From assembly GCA_946887105.1 (NCBI GenBank), contig CAMPKJ010000095.1, forward strand, positions 1-15,644: a stretch of DNA of 15,644 bases. Direction: 5' to 3'. This DNA is from an uncultured Acidobacteriota bacterium. Its GTDB lineage: Bacteria > Acidobacteriota > Thermoanaerobaculia > Gp7-AA8. Under the pieces are notes generated by a model, which was given only the letters and a program-made list of their open reading frames with translations, had not been told where the DNA came from and searched no databases. Positions within the stretch are counted from its first letter, which is position 1, and each line of letters opens with the position of its first letter. Shown here piece after piece: positions 1 through 7,099 of the stretch. The position numbers and the translations under genes were made by a program.

Positions 1-12
1 GAGGGGAGAAGG
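1..12 (+). repeat. Partial copy of palindromic repeat element, cut by window edge
   Basis: The first 12 bases, GAGGGGAGAAGG, are identical to the right end of the elements at 9688-9735 and 15091-15140. The sequence after base 12 no longer matches, as expected if the palindrome is the end of a plus-oriented element. It lies just beyond the stop codon of the minus-strand CoA-transferase gene, so this copy is intergenic. Only 12 bases are visible, so the call rests on identity to the other copies. Confidence 0.55.
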
Positions 13-27
13 CTGATCGGCGAGCCA

Positions 28-1311
28 TCAGCTGACCAGCCGCCGCTCCGCCGCCCTCCCTCGCAATTCCCCGCGGAAATCGGGATGCGCGATGGAGATC
101 AGTGCGTCGGCGCGGTCGCGCAGCGATTTTCCCCACAGATCGACGGCGCCGTATTCGGTCACGATCCAATGCACGTGGCCGCGCGTGGTGACCACGCCCG
201 CGCCTTCGCGCAATGACGGCACGATGCGCGAGACCTTGCCGCCGGCGGCGGTCGACGGCAGGGCGATGATCGGCACGCCTTTGTGTGAGAGCGCGGCGCC
301 GCGGATGAAATCCATCTGCCCGCCGATGCCGCTGTACAGGCGGAAGCCGATCGAGTCGGCCACCACCTGGCCGGTGAGGTCGACTTCGATGGCCGAGTTC
401 ACCGCCACCACTTTGTCGTTCCGGCGGATGACGGCCGTGTCGTTCGTGTGGTCGGCGGCGTAGAACTCGACCAGGGCGTTGTCGTCGACGAAGTCGTAGA
501 GCCGCCGCGAGCCGACCGCGAAGCTGGTGGTGATGCGGCCGGGATGCACTCTCTTGCGGCGGTTCGTGATCACGCCCGCTTCGACGAGATCGATCAGGCG
601 GTCGGAGAACATCTCCGTGTGCACGCCGAGGTCGTGCTTGTCGAAGAGCCGCGACAGCACGGCGTCGGGAATGGCGCCGATGCCGAGTTGCAGCGTCGCG
701 CCGTCGGGGACGAGCGGCGCGATGTGATCGCCGATCGCGGCCTCCGCCGGCGAGGATTCGGACGGCGCATGCGCGGGCAGCTCGCGGCTCGTGTGGATGT
801 ACGCGGTCAGCGCGCGCAGCGGCACGAGCGTGTTGCCGTGCGTGCGCGGCATGCGCTCGTTGATCTCCGCGATCAGGACCTTCGCGTTGCGCGCGGCCGC
901 GACCGCGGCATCGGCGGACGTGCCGAGCGTGCAGAAACCGTGTTTGTCCGGCGGCGAGAGCTGCAGCAGCGCGGCGTCGAGCGGAATGCGTCCGGAGTTG
1001 AAGAGCGGCGGAACGTCCGAGAGAAAGACCGGGACGAAATCCGCGCGCCCTTCATTGACCGCGTTCCGCAGCGACGCTCCGGTGAAGAGCGACGTCGGCC
1101 GGAACCGACTTTCCAGTCCCGGCTCCGCGATCGCCACGCGCCCTTCGAGATGGAGGTGATAGGTGGTGACGTTCTCGACGTCGCCGCGCGCGGCAAGCGC
1201 GTCGATGAGCGGCGTCGGTGTCGCCGCCGCGCCGTGGATGAAGAGGATCGTGTTGCTGCCGATGGCGCGGACCGCCTCCGCGGGCGAGACCGCCTGCTCC
1301 TGCCACGTCAT
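28..1311 (-). CDS. Acetyl-CoA hydrolase/CoA-transferase family protein (4-hydroxybutyrate CoA-transferase-like)
   Basis: A 427-residue cytoplasmic enzyme expected to transfer or hydrolyse CoA thioesters such as acetyl-CoA through a glutamyl-CoA intermediate. Visible family marks are the LQLGIGAIPDAVL glycine loop (about residues 208-219), VHTEMFSD with the predicted catalytic glutamate at about residue 233, SGIGGQMDFIRGA (about 327-339) and the VTEYGAVDLWGKSLRDRA segment near the C-terminus. Length fits the family (about 420-440). The start chosen is the ATG at 1311. An in-frame ATG at 1401 would add 30 Arg-rich residues that overlap the upstream gene's end at 1343, so I reject it. No strong ribosome binding site is visible. 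It is the last gene of the leftward operon, 31 bp after the acetate-CoA ligase fusion, and probably works on the same acetyl-CoA/acetate pool. Substrate (acetate, succinate, hydroxybutyrate) cannot be read from sequence. Confidence 0.88.
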   Translation of the reverse strand: MTWQEQAVSPAEAVRAIGSNTILFIHGAAATPTPLIDALAARGDVENVTTYHLHLEGRVAIAEPGLESRFRPTSLFTGASLRNAVNEGRADFVPVFLSDVPPLFNSGRIPLDAALLQLSPPDKHGFCTLGTSADAAVAAARNAKVLIAEINERMPRTHGNTLVPLRALTAYIHTSRELPAHAPSESSPAEAAIGDHIAPLVPDGATLQLGIGAIPDAVLSRLFDKHDLGVHTEMFSDRLIDLVEAGVITNRRKRVHPGRITTSFAVGSRRLYDFVDDNALVEFYAADHTNDTAVIRRNDKVVAVNSAIEVDLTGQVVADSIGFRLYSGIGGQMDFIRGAALSHKGVPIIALPSTAAGGKVSRIVPSLREGAGVVTTRGHVHWIVTEYGAVDLWGKSLRDRADALISIAHPDFRGELRGRAAERRLVS

Positions 1312-1342
1312 GATGACGCGGCCGGTTTCAATTGGCGCGCCA

Positions 1343-4018
1343 TCAATACGCAATCCTTCGCGACGACGTCGGCGTGACCGGTTCGACGCGAATCCTGGCA
1401 TCCACCGCCATCACGCCGGCCGCCAGCACCTTCAGCGGATTCAGATCGATCTCGCGGATCTCGGGACAAACGTCGAGCAGCGTCGACAGCCGCAGGATCG
1501 CGTCCTGCAACGCCTGCGCATCGACCGGCGCCGCGCCGCGATAGCCGCAGAGCAGTTTCGAGCAGCGCAGCGCGTCGATCATCTCGCGGGCATCGCGATC
1601 GGTGAGCGGATGGATGCGGAACGCGACGTCGCCGAGGAGCTCGACCAGCGTGCCGCCGGCACCGGCGGCGATGACGTGGCCGAAGGAAGGCTGCCAGGTT
1701 GCGCCGAGCATCATCTCCACGCCGCCGCTCACCATCGGCTGGATGAGCGCGCCCGTCATCGCGTCGCCGAAGGATGACGCGAGCGACTCGAACGCGGCCA
1801 CGACGTCGTATTCGTGCGCGAGATTCAGCTTCACGCCGCCGGCTTCCGTCTTGTGCAGCAGGCCCGGCCCGTACGCCTTGAGCGCGACCGGAAATCCGAG
1901 GCTCATCGCCGCTTCCATCGCCTCGTCGGACGTCGCGGCGAAGAGCGTCACCGGTGCGCCGATGCCGGCCGCGCGCAGCACGCCGTTCACTTCCAGCGGA
2001 TCGAGCCAACGCCCGCCGCCGGCACAGGAGGACTCCATGATCGAGCGCAGTTGCGGCGCATCCACCTCGTGCGCGGCGAACGTCCCTTCGGGCTTCGCGC
2101 GCCATTCCGCGTAGCGCGTCACCTGCGCGAGAGCGTTCACCGCGCGCTCTGGAAACGCGAACGAAGGCACCGGCGCGAGCGGCGCGGGCACGCCGGCCGC
2201 GCTCATGAACGTCGCCAGGATGGTCTTCCCCTGCGATGTCGTCGCTCCTTCGCGAATCGCCGCCGCGACATTGGCGGCGTCGGTGGCCAGCACGGGAATG
2301 TAGATCACCACCACCGCATCGATGTTTGGATCGGCGAGCAGCAGCTCGAGCCCGCGCCGGTACTGCTCGGGCGACGCGGACGCGATCATGTCGACCGGGT
2401 TGCCGAAGCTCGCCGCCGCGGGCAGGAAGGAGCGCAGCGCGCCGACGGTCTCGCCGCCGAGTTGCGCGAGCTGCAATCCGTTCGCCTCGCAGACATCGGC
2501 GGCGAGGATCCCGGGGCCGCCGGCATTGGTCAGGATCGCGACGCGGCGTCCTTTCGGCAGCGGCTGATTGGCGAGCAGCGCCGCCACGTCGAACATTTCT
2601 TCGAGCGTGCCGGTGCGGATGATGCCCGCCTGTCGAAAGAGATCGTCGACGATGGCGTCGCTGGTGGCCAGCGCGCCCGTGTGCGAGCTGGCTGCCTTCG
2701 CGCCACCGGCGGAACGTCCCGCCTTCACGGCCACGATCGGCTTGGTCCGGCCGACGCGGCGCGCGATCTCGCCGAACTTGCGCGGATTTCCGAAGCTCTC
2801 GAGATACAGAAGAATCACATCCGTCTTCGGATCCTCGGCCCAGTACTGGATCAGGTCATTGCCCGAGACGTCGGCCTTGTTGCCGACGGAGATGAACGTC
2901 GAGAAGCCGATGTTCAGCGACCGCGCGTAATCGAGCACCGCCAGCCCGAGTGCGCCGCTCTGGCTGGACATGGCCACGTTGCCGGCCGGCGGGAACACCG
3001 GCGCGAACGTGCCCTGCATGCGCACGGAGGGATCGGTGTTGATCACGCCCATGCAATTCGGCCCGACCATGCGGATGCCGGCGCGGCGGATCTTCTCGAC
3101 CAGCGCCGCCTCGCGCCTCCGTCCGATCTCGCCGACTTCGCCGAAGCCGGCGCTGATCACCACCACCGCGCTGACTCCGTTGGCGATGCAGTCATCGAGC
3201 GCGGATTCCACGAGCTCCGCCGGCACGGCGAGGATCGCCAGCTCCACCGGCTCGCCGATGTCGCGCAGCGATGCGAACGACGGCACGCCGTCGATCTCCG
3301 TCACGTTCGGGTTGATCGCGTACAGGCCGCCGGTGTAGCCGGACGCGCGCAGGTTGCTCAACACACCCCGTCCGAGCTGTCCCGGACGGCGGCTCGCGCC
3401 GATCACCGCGATGGAGCGCGGCGCGAACACGGCTTTCATCGACGCATACGCAGCGGTCTGCGAGCGCTTCGCGGCCTGCTCCGTTGCGGCGGCGGTCGGC
3501 GCAATGGGAAACGCGAGATGGACGACGCCGTCCGCGGTGCGATGTTTGACGTCGAACCCCATGCCGAGGAACACGTCCAGCATGCGCTTGTTGTCGCCGA
3601 GCACTTCCGCTTCGAAGAGATGGATGTCGTGCTCGCGCGCCGCGGCCACGAGCGTCTCCAGCAACTTGGTGCCCGCGCCGCATCCCTGCGCGCGATCGGA
3701 AATCGCGAAGGCCACTTCCGCGACCTCCGGCCGCCTCCTGGCCGCGAAGTAGTGCGCGATCCCGACGATCTCGCCGCCGATCTCGGCCACCGCGCCGAAC
3801 TCGCGGTCGTAGTCCACGGTGGCCGGCGTCGCCGCGGCCGCAATCTCCGGCCGGCGCGCGTCGAAGAAGCGCGCGTGCATGCTCTCCGGCGACAGGCGCG
3901 CGTAAAAGTCGATCAGGCGATCCTGATCCTCGGCGCGGATGGGACGGATGTGCATCGTGCGGCCGGTGCGCAGCACGACGTCGGATTCGAACTGCACGGG
4001 ATAGGGAATGGTCGTCAA
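1343..4018 (-). CDS. GNAT acetyltransferase / acetate-CoA ligase (ADP-forming) fusion
   Basis: An 891-residue fusion. Residues about 15-170 form a GNAT acetyltransferase domain (acetyl-CoA loop QGCGAGTKLL near 111-120). A CoA-binding Rossmann domain follows (IAVIGASRRPG at about 203-213), then succinyl-CoA-synthetase-like domains, then a C-terminal ATP-grasp domain from about 659 (KAYGPGLLHKTEAGGVKLNL, GAGGTLVELLGDVAFRIHPL, EIREIDLNPLKVL). This is the architecture of protein acetyltransferases of the Pat type in the N-terminal-GNAT arrangement known from actinobacteria. The phospho-histidine motif SHTGALA (His about 446) is intact, so the ligase half may make ATP and acetate from acetyl-CoA. 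The start is a TTG at 4018 that overlaps the upstream TGA and has GGAGG 7 nt before it. The in-frame ATG at 4132 would run far into the upstream gene. Likely roles are lysine acylation of metabolic enzymes, ATP-yielding acetate formation, or both. Confidence 0.9.
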   Translation of the reverse strand: MTTIPYPVQFESDVVLRTGRTMHIRPIRAEDQDRLIDFYARLSPESMHARFFDARRPEIAAAATPATVDYDREFGAVAEIGGEIVGIAHYFAARRRPEVAEVAFAISDRAQGCGAGTKLLETLVAAAREHDIHLFEAEVLGDNKRMLDVFLGMGFDVKHRTADGVVHLAFPIAPTAAATEQAAKRSQTAAYASMKAVFAPRSIAVIGASRRPGQLGRGVLSNLRASGYTGGLYAINPNVTEIDGVPSFASLRDIGEPVELAILAVPAELVESALDDCIANGVSAVVVISAGFGEVGEIGRRREAALVEKIRRAGIRMVGPNCMGVINTDPSVRMQGTFAPVFPPAGNVAMSSQSGALGLAVLDYARSLNIGFSTFISVGNKADVSGNDLIQYWAEDPKTDVILLYLESFGNPRKFGEIARRVGRTKPIVAVKAGRSAGGAKAASSHTGALATSDAIVDDLFRQAGIIRTGTLEEMFDVAALLANQPLPKGRRVAILTNAGGPGILAADVCEANGLQLAQLGGETVGALRSFLPAAASFGNPVDMIASASPEQYRRGLELLLADPNIDAVVVIYIPVLATDAANVAAAIREGATTSQGKTILATFMSAAGVPAPLAPVPSFAFPERAVNALAQVTRYAEWRAKPEGTFAAHEVDAPQLRSIMESSCAGGGRWLDPLEVNGVLRAAGIGAPVTLFAATSDEAMEAAMSLGFPVALKAYGPGLLHKTEAGGVKLNLAHEYDVVAAFESLASSFGDAMTGALIQPMVSGGVEMMLGATWQPSFGHVIAAGAGGTLVELLGDVAFRIHPLTDRDAREMIDALRCSKLLCGYRGAAPVDAQALQDAILRLSTLLDVCPEIREIDLNPLKVLAAGVMAVDARIRVEPVTPTSSRRIAY

Positions 4019-4416
4019 GGCATGACCTCCACGGTGCGGCCGGTGAGCTCGCGGAGAAAACGCGCCAGCTGCTCGTTCGAGAAATCGTCCCAGCCGCCGC
4101 ACGTGTCGTGCTCGAACTGCTGCACGTCGCACGACGTCGAGGCGCCGAAGACATCCTGGCGTGCGAGCTGCCAGCGATCGGCGACGTCTTCGAGCTCGCC
4201 GCGCGAGAGAGCCGGGTCCTTCTTTGCGATCCAGGCGTAGCGTTCCTTCAGCTCCTGATCGGAGTAACGGCGGAAGCCTTTACAGAACACGCCCGCTTGC
4301 GCGGCGAGCTTGCAGATCGACATTTCGCCATGAGCGCGGCGGCCCAGTTCGTCGCGGAGAGCGGCGATGATCGTAGGCCGTGCGATGAGCTCGGGTCTGG
4401 TACGCGCGTCTGTCAT
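4015..4416 (-). CDS. Conserved-looking small protein of unknown function, Cys-containing
   Basis: A 133-residue soluble protein that I do not recognise. It has no signal peptide or membrane segment. It is charged and helical-looking, with four cysteines in two pairs: CKLAAQAGVFC (CX9C, roughly residues 35-45) and CDVQQFEHDTC (CX9C, roughly 95-105). A motif GFRRYSDQELKERYAWI lies between them. The start ATG at 4416 has GGAGG six bases upstream, a strong ribosome binding site. It heads the leftward operon and its TGA overlaps the TTG start of the ligase fusion by three bases, so the two are translationally coupled. The shared position suggests a role with the acetyltransferase/ligase, but no function can be assigned. 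The paired cysteines could bind metal or be redox active; that is inference. Confidence 0.75.
   Translation of the reverse strand: MTDARTRPELIARPTIIAALRDELGRRAHGEMSICKLAAQAGVFCKGFRRYSDQELKERYAWIAKKDPALSRGELEDVADRWQLARQDVFGASTSCDVQQFEHDTCGGWDDFSNEQLARFLRELTGRTVEVMP
4026..4030 (-). promoter_or_regulatory. Ribosome binding site deciding the TTG start of the GNAT/ligase fusion
   Basis: On the minus strand this reads GGAGG, seven bases before the TTG at 4018. It lies inside the last codons of the upstream 133-residue gene and supports TTG initiation with stop/start overlap. Confidence 0.7.
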
Positions 4417-4479
4417 TTCGGGCCTCCGCCGTCAGGTTCTCAGCATCGCGCGCATCCGTGGAGGGCGCGGTACACCCGC

Positions 4480-4505
4480 TCACATCGACGTGTGACGGCT
4501 GTCAT
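4480..4505. promoter_or_regulatory. Candidate Crp/Fnr-type operator in the divergent promoter region (site A)
   Basis: The 123-bp gap between the divergent starts at 4416 (minus) and 4540 (plus) contains GTGACGGCTGTCAT at 4492-4505, a GTGA-N6-TCAT dyad, overlapped by TCACA-N6-TGTGA at 4480-4495. The first dyad resembles the sites upstream of PFOR (11607) and of the Crp/Fnr gene (12894). Its centre is about 42 bp before the radical SAM start and 82 bp before the 4416 start, so it could serve either direction. No convincing -35/-10 pair was picked out. Confidence 0.5.
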
Positions 4506-4539
4506 ACATGCGCGGGCATCGCCGCCATTCACTGAGACG

Positions 4540-5748
4540 ATGCTGAAACCGGTGGAGCTGGAGATCGAGCTGTTCTGCCGCGGAATGCGCATCGGCGACA
4601 GGCGAGGCGACGGGCGGCCGATCGGACGCACCCGTGCCGGTCTCGGATCGGGCCTGGAGGTCATCCTCACCGGCGGCCGGAAGCCGATCTGGGTGAACGT
4701 GCCGGTGGTCGAAGCGTTCGCTCGGCGATCGCCGTTCGTGCTGCAGACCTCCACCATCCTCGACGAGCGCGACGGCCTCGAATATCCGATCGAGCTGCCG
4801 CCCGAGCCGCGGTGGTACTCGCGCAGCACGTCCTCCGACACGCCGATGAGCCGCATCGGCGTCCTCCAGGGCAACTACCTCGGCATCTACATCGGCAGCC
4901 GCTGCGCGTACTGGAGCGCGAAGAGCTCCGCGCTGGCGTGCAGGTTCTGCACGACCGGGCAGAACGTCGGCGTCACCGAGGAGTCGCACAAGAGCGTCGA
5001 GGATGTGATCGAAGTCGCGCGCGCGGCACGCGATGAATCGAACAGCGTGTTCACGCACTTCAACACCGGCTATCACTTCGAGGAGCGCGCCGATCTCGAA
5101 CGGATCCACGGCCTGCGCCTGTGCGAACCGTACGTGCGCGCGGTGCGCACGCACGTCGGCGGCTTCATCGGCGTGCAGGCCGCGCCCGTGCCGCGCAGCT
5201 CGTTCTACGAATACGACGCGCTGATCGCCGCCGGCACGGATCACTTTTCGTTCTGCTACGAGTTCGAGAATCCGCAGGTATTCGCGGAGGTCTGTCCCGG
5301 CAAGGCGCGCACGCTCGGGCAGCACGCGTTTTTCGAAGCCATGGAGTACACGGCGACGAAGCTCGGGCGCGGACGCGTATCGGGCGAGATCATCGCCGGC
5401 ATCGAGCCGGTCGAAGACACCATGCGCGGCATCGATCGCATCGTGAACGCGGGCGCGTTTCCGACGGTGTGCATCTTCCGTCCGACCATCGGCAGTCCGA
5501 TGCAGGACGTCGCGCCGCCCGATCCCGCGGCGATGAAAGACGTGTTCGCCTACCTCCACGAGAGCTGCCGGCGCGCGAAACTGCCGGCCGGCATCCTGCC
5601 GATCGAAGTATCGCTGGTCGTGCAGGTGGAGGAGACCGCGGAGCTCGTGGAGACGAACGCCGCCAGCACGATGTACGCGATGAGGAATCGGGCGCTGCGC
5701 TGGCTGGCGGCGCCGTACGTGGCGGCGAAGCGGCGTCCGCGCGTGTGA
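4540..5748 (+). CDS. Radical SAM protein with non-canonical CX11CX2C cluster motif
   Basis: A 402-residue protein expected to bind a [4Fe-4S] cluster and S-adenosylmethionine. The cluster-binding cysteines appear as C122, C134 and C137 in GSRCAYWSAKSSALACRFC, a CX11CX2C spacing instead of the usual CX3CX2C. Later segments (SVEDVIEVARAAR, THFNTGYHFEE, RVSGEIIAGIEPVEDTMRGI, FPTVCIFRPTIGSPM) resemble the barrel strands of BioB/LipA/HydE-type radical SAM enzymes. About 110 N-terminal residues precede the cluster and match no domain I know. The start ATG at 4540 is chosen because the upstream in-frame stretch back to 4108 overlaps the divergent gene; its ribosome binding site is weak. It is the first of four plus-strand genes with a HypC-like protein, a second radical SAM protein and a nitroreductase. 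Substrate unknown. Confidence 0.82.
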   Translation: MLKPVELEIELFCRGMRIGDRRGDGRPIGRTRAGLGSGLEVILTGGRKPIWVNVPVVEAFARRSPFVLQTSTILDERDGLEYPIELPPEPRWYSRSTSSDTPMSRIGVLQGNYLGIYIGSRCAYWSAKSSALACRFCTTGQNVGVTEESHKSVEDVIEVARAARDESNSVFTHFNTGYHFEERADLERIHGLRLCEPYVRAVRTHVGGFIGVQAAPVPRSSFYEYDALIAAGTDHFSFCYEFENPQVFAEVCPGKARTLGQHAFFEAMEYTATKLGRGRVSGEIIAGIEPVEDTMRGIDRIVNAGAFPTVCIFRPTIGSPMQDVAPPDPAAMKDVFAYLHESCRRAKLPAGILPIEVSLVVQVEETAELVETNAASTMYAMRNRALRWLAAPYVAAKRRPRV

Positions 5749-5825
5749 CGTGCGACACCTCCTCCGGTGTGCCCAGTCATCGGAGCCCGCGCGCGACCTC
5801 GCGACACTGATCGCGGAGGTGTTTC

Positions 5826-6044
5826 ATGAGTCTCGGCCTTCCCGGAGAAGTCATCAGAATCAGCGGCGCGACGGCAGTGATCGACTGCTGGGGCACCACG
5901 CGTGACGTCCGGCTCGATCCGTTCGCGGAAGTGCGCGTCGGCGACTTCGTGATCGAGCACGAGGGAGCGATCGTGCGACGCATCCCACCCGAGGATGTGG
6001 ACGACACGGTGGCGTTGTACGAAATGATTCTTGCCGAGGCGTGA
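5826..6044 (+). CDS. HypC/HupF-like small chaperone lacking the essential Cys2
   Basis: A 72-residue protein beginning MSLGLPGEVIRISGATAVID. The pattern matches the HypC/HybG/HupF family, whose members start M-C-[IL]-G-[IV]-P-G and carry an OB-like fold (DVRLDPFAEVRVGDFVIEHEGAIVRRI also fits). In HypC, Cys2 is needed to carry the iron-cyanide-carbonyl precursor in [NiFe]-hydrogenase maturation. Here codon 2 is AGT (Ser), one base away from TGT (Cys). The start is firm: GGAGGT at 5815-5820 lies five bases before the ATG. The gene is 77 bp after the first radical SAM gene and its stop overlaps or abuts the second. No hydrogenase subunit or other Hyp protein is in the window, so a role as a binding or scaffold partner of the radical SAM proteins is more likely than classical hydrogenase maturation; this is inference. 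Confidence 0.8.
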   Translation: MSLGLPGEVIRISGATAVIDCWGTTRDVRLDPFAEVRVGDFVIEHEGAIVRRIPPEDVDDTVALYEMILAEA

Positions 6045-6049
6045 TCGCC

Positions 6050-7099
6050 ATGGCCGCCTGTGAGCCGCATCCGACCGTGCTCTGGGAGCTGACCCGCCTG
6101 TGCGACCTGCACTGCCGAGGGTGTCCGTCCGGAGCGAACGAGCAACGCAATCCGAATGAGCTCTCCACGTTCGAGGCCTACAAGACCGTCGACCAGATCG
6201 CGGCGCTGCAGCCGCGCGAGCTGATCATCAGCGGCGGCGATCCGCTCGAGCGCGAGGACGTCTACCAGATCGTCGACTACGCGCGCCGGCGCGGACTCGA
6301 TCCGTCGCTCGTGCTCAGTCCGACGCGCGAGCTGACCGCGGATGCGATCGCGAGACTGCAGGCGAACGGCCTGAGGGCGGTCGTCTTCGGCGTCGACCGG
6401 CCGATCGCGCCGGTGGCGATGCAATGGGCCGTGAGCGCCGAGATGCGCATCGAGATCAACACGCTGGTCACGCGGCGGAACATGAACGAGCTGGACGCCA
6501 TCGTGGAATCGATCCGGCCGTTCCGCATCGCGCGCTGGAACGTGCACTTCATCGTTCCCATCGGCGCGTCGCGGGAGCTGGAGATGATCACCGCCGCGGA
6601 AGCGGAGCGCGTCTTCGCGACCCTCGAAGAGATCCGCTCGCGCGAGACGTTCGCGCTGCGCGCCGTGGAGGCGCCGCATTACCGGCGTTTCCGCCTGGAG
6701 CGCCTGCTCGAGTCCAGCATGGCCGCGGCCGCACAGGAGTGGGGCGACTTCACCGGCTTCGCCGGCGACACGAACGCGAACGTGCACGAGGTGCTCGACT
6801 GCGCGCTCGACGGTGCACGCAGCTTCGTCTACATCACCCACGCCGGCGAAGTCCGCGCCAGCGAGTTCGCGCCGCACGTCGCGGGAAATCTCCGCTACCG
6901 CGCTCTGGGCGACATCTACCGCGGCAGCGATCTGTTCGTGGCGCTGCGCGATCCCGACAACCTTCACGGCAAATGCCGCCAGTGCGATTACCGCACGCTC
7001 TGCGGCGGCTCGCGCGCCCGTGCCTACGCCATGACCGGCGACCTCCTCGGCTCCGACCCGCTCTGCGCATACGAGCCGGCAAAAGGAGCTCACGCATGA
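6050..7099 (+). CDS. Radical SAM/SPASM domain protein, NirJ/AhbD-like
   Basis: A 349-residue radical SAM enzyme. The cluster motif CDLHCRGC (CX3CX2C, residues 18, 22, 25) sits near the N-terminus in WELTRLCDLHCRGCPSG, followed by ELIISGGDPL. The C-terminus has a SPASM-like region: a Cys in DCALDGARSFVYITHAGEV, then CRQCDYRTLCGGSRARAYAMTGDLLGSDPLC, which should hold extra Fe-S ligands. The GGSRARAYAMTGD and AGNLR segments recall the heme d1/alternative heme enzymes NirJ and AhbD and the TIGR04053 family. The fourth residue of the CGGS box is Ser where NirJ/AhbD have Cys. An in-frame GTG at 6041 overlaps the HypC-like stop, but the GAGG is only one base from it; ATG 6050 has better spacing (about 10). 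The stop overlaps the nitroreductase start by ATGA, implying coupling. Substrate (tetrapyrrole, peptide or other) is unknown. Confidence 0.87.
   Translation: MAACEPHPTVLWELTRLCDLHCRGCPSGANEQRNPNELSTFEAYKTVDQIAALQPRELIISGGDPLEREDVYQIVDYARRRGLDPSLVLSPTRELTADAIARLQANGLRAVVFGVDRPIAPVAMQWAVSAEMRIEINTLVTRRNMNELDAIVESIRPFRIARWNVHFIVPIGASRELEMITAAEAERVFATLEEIRSRETFALRAVEAPHYRRFRLERLLESSMAAAAQEWGDFTGFAGDTNANVHEVLDCALDGARSFVYITHAGEVRASEFAPHVAGNLRYRALGDIYRGSDLFVALRDPDNLHGKCRQCDYRTLCGGSRARAYAMTGDLLGSDPLCAYEPAKGAHA

Noticed and set aside
1814..4240. An 808-codon plus-strand open frame opposite the GNAT/ligase gene
   Set aside because: It is rich in Arg, His and Ala with no domain sense and lies antisense to a gene with clear motifs; long shadow frames are expected at this GC content.
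4480..5559. A 359-codon minus-strand open frame opposite the first radical SAM gene
   Set aside because: It has low-complexity His/Arg/Ala composition and is antisense to a coherent radical SAM protein.
5826..6044. Reading the HypC-like gene as evidence of a [NiFe]-hydrogenase operon
   Set aside because: No hydrogenase subunit or other Hyp protein is present and Cys2 is replaced by Ser.
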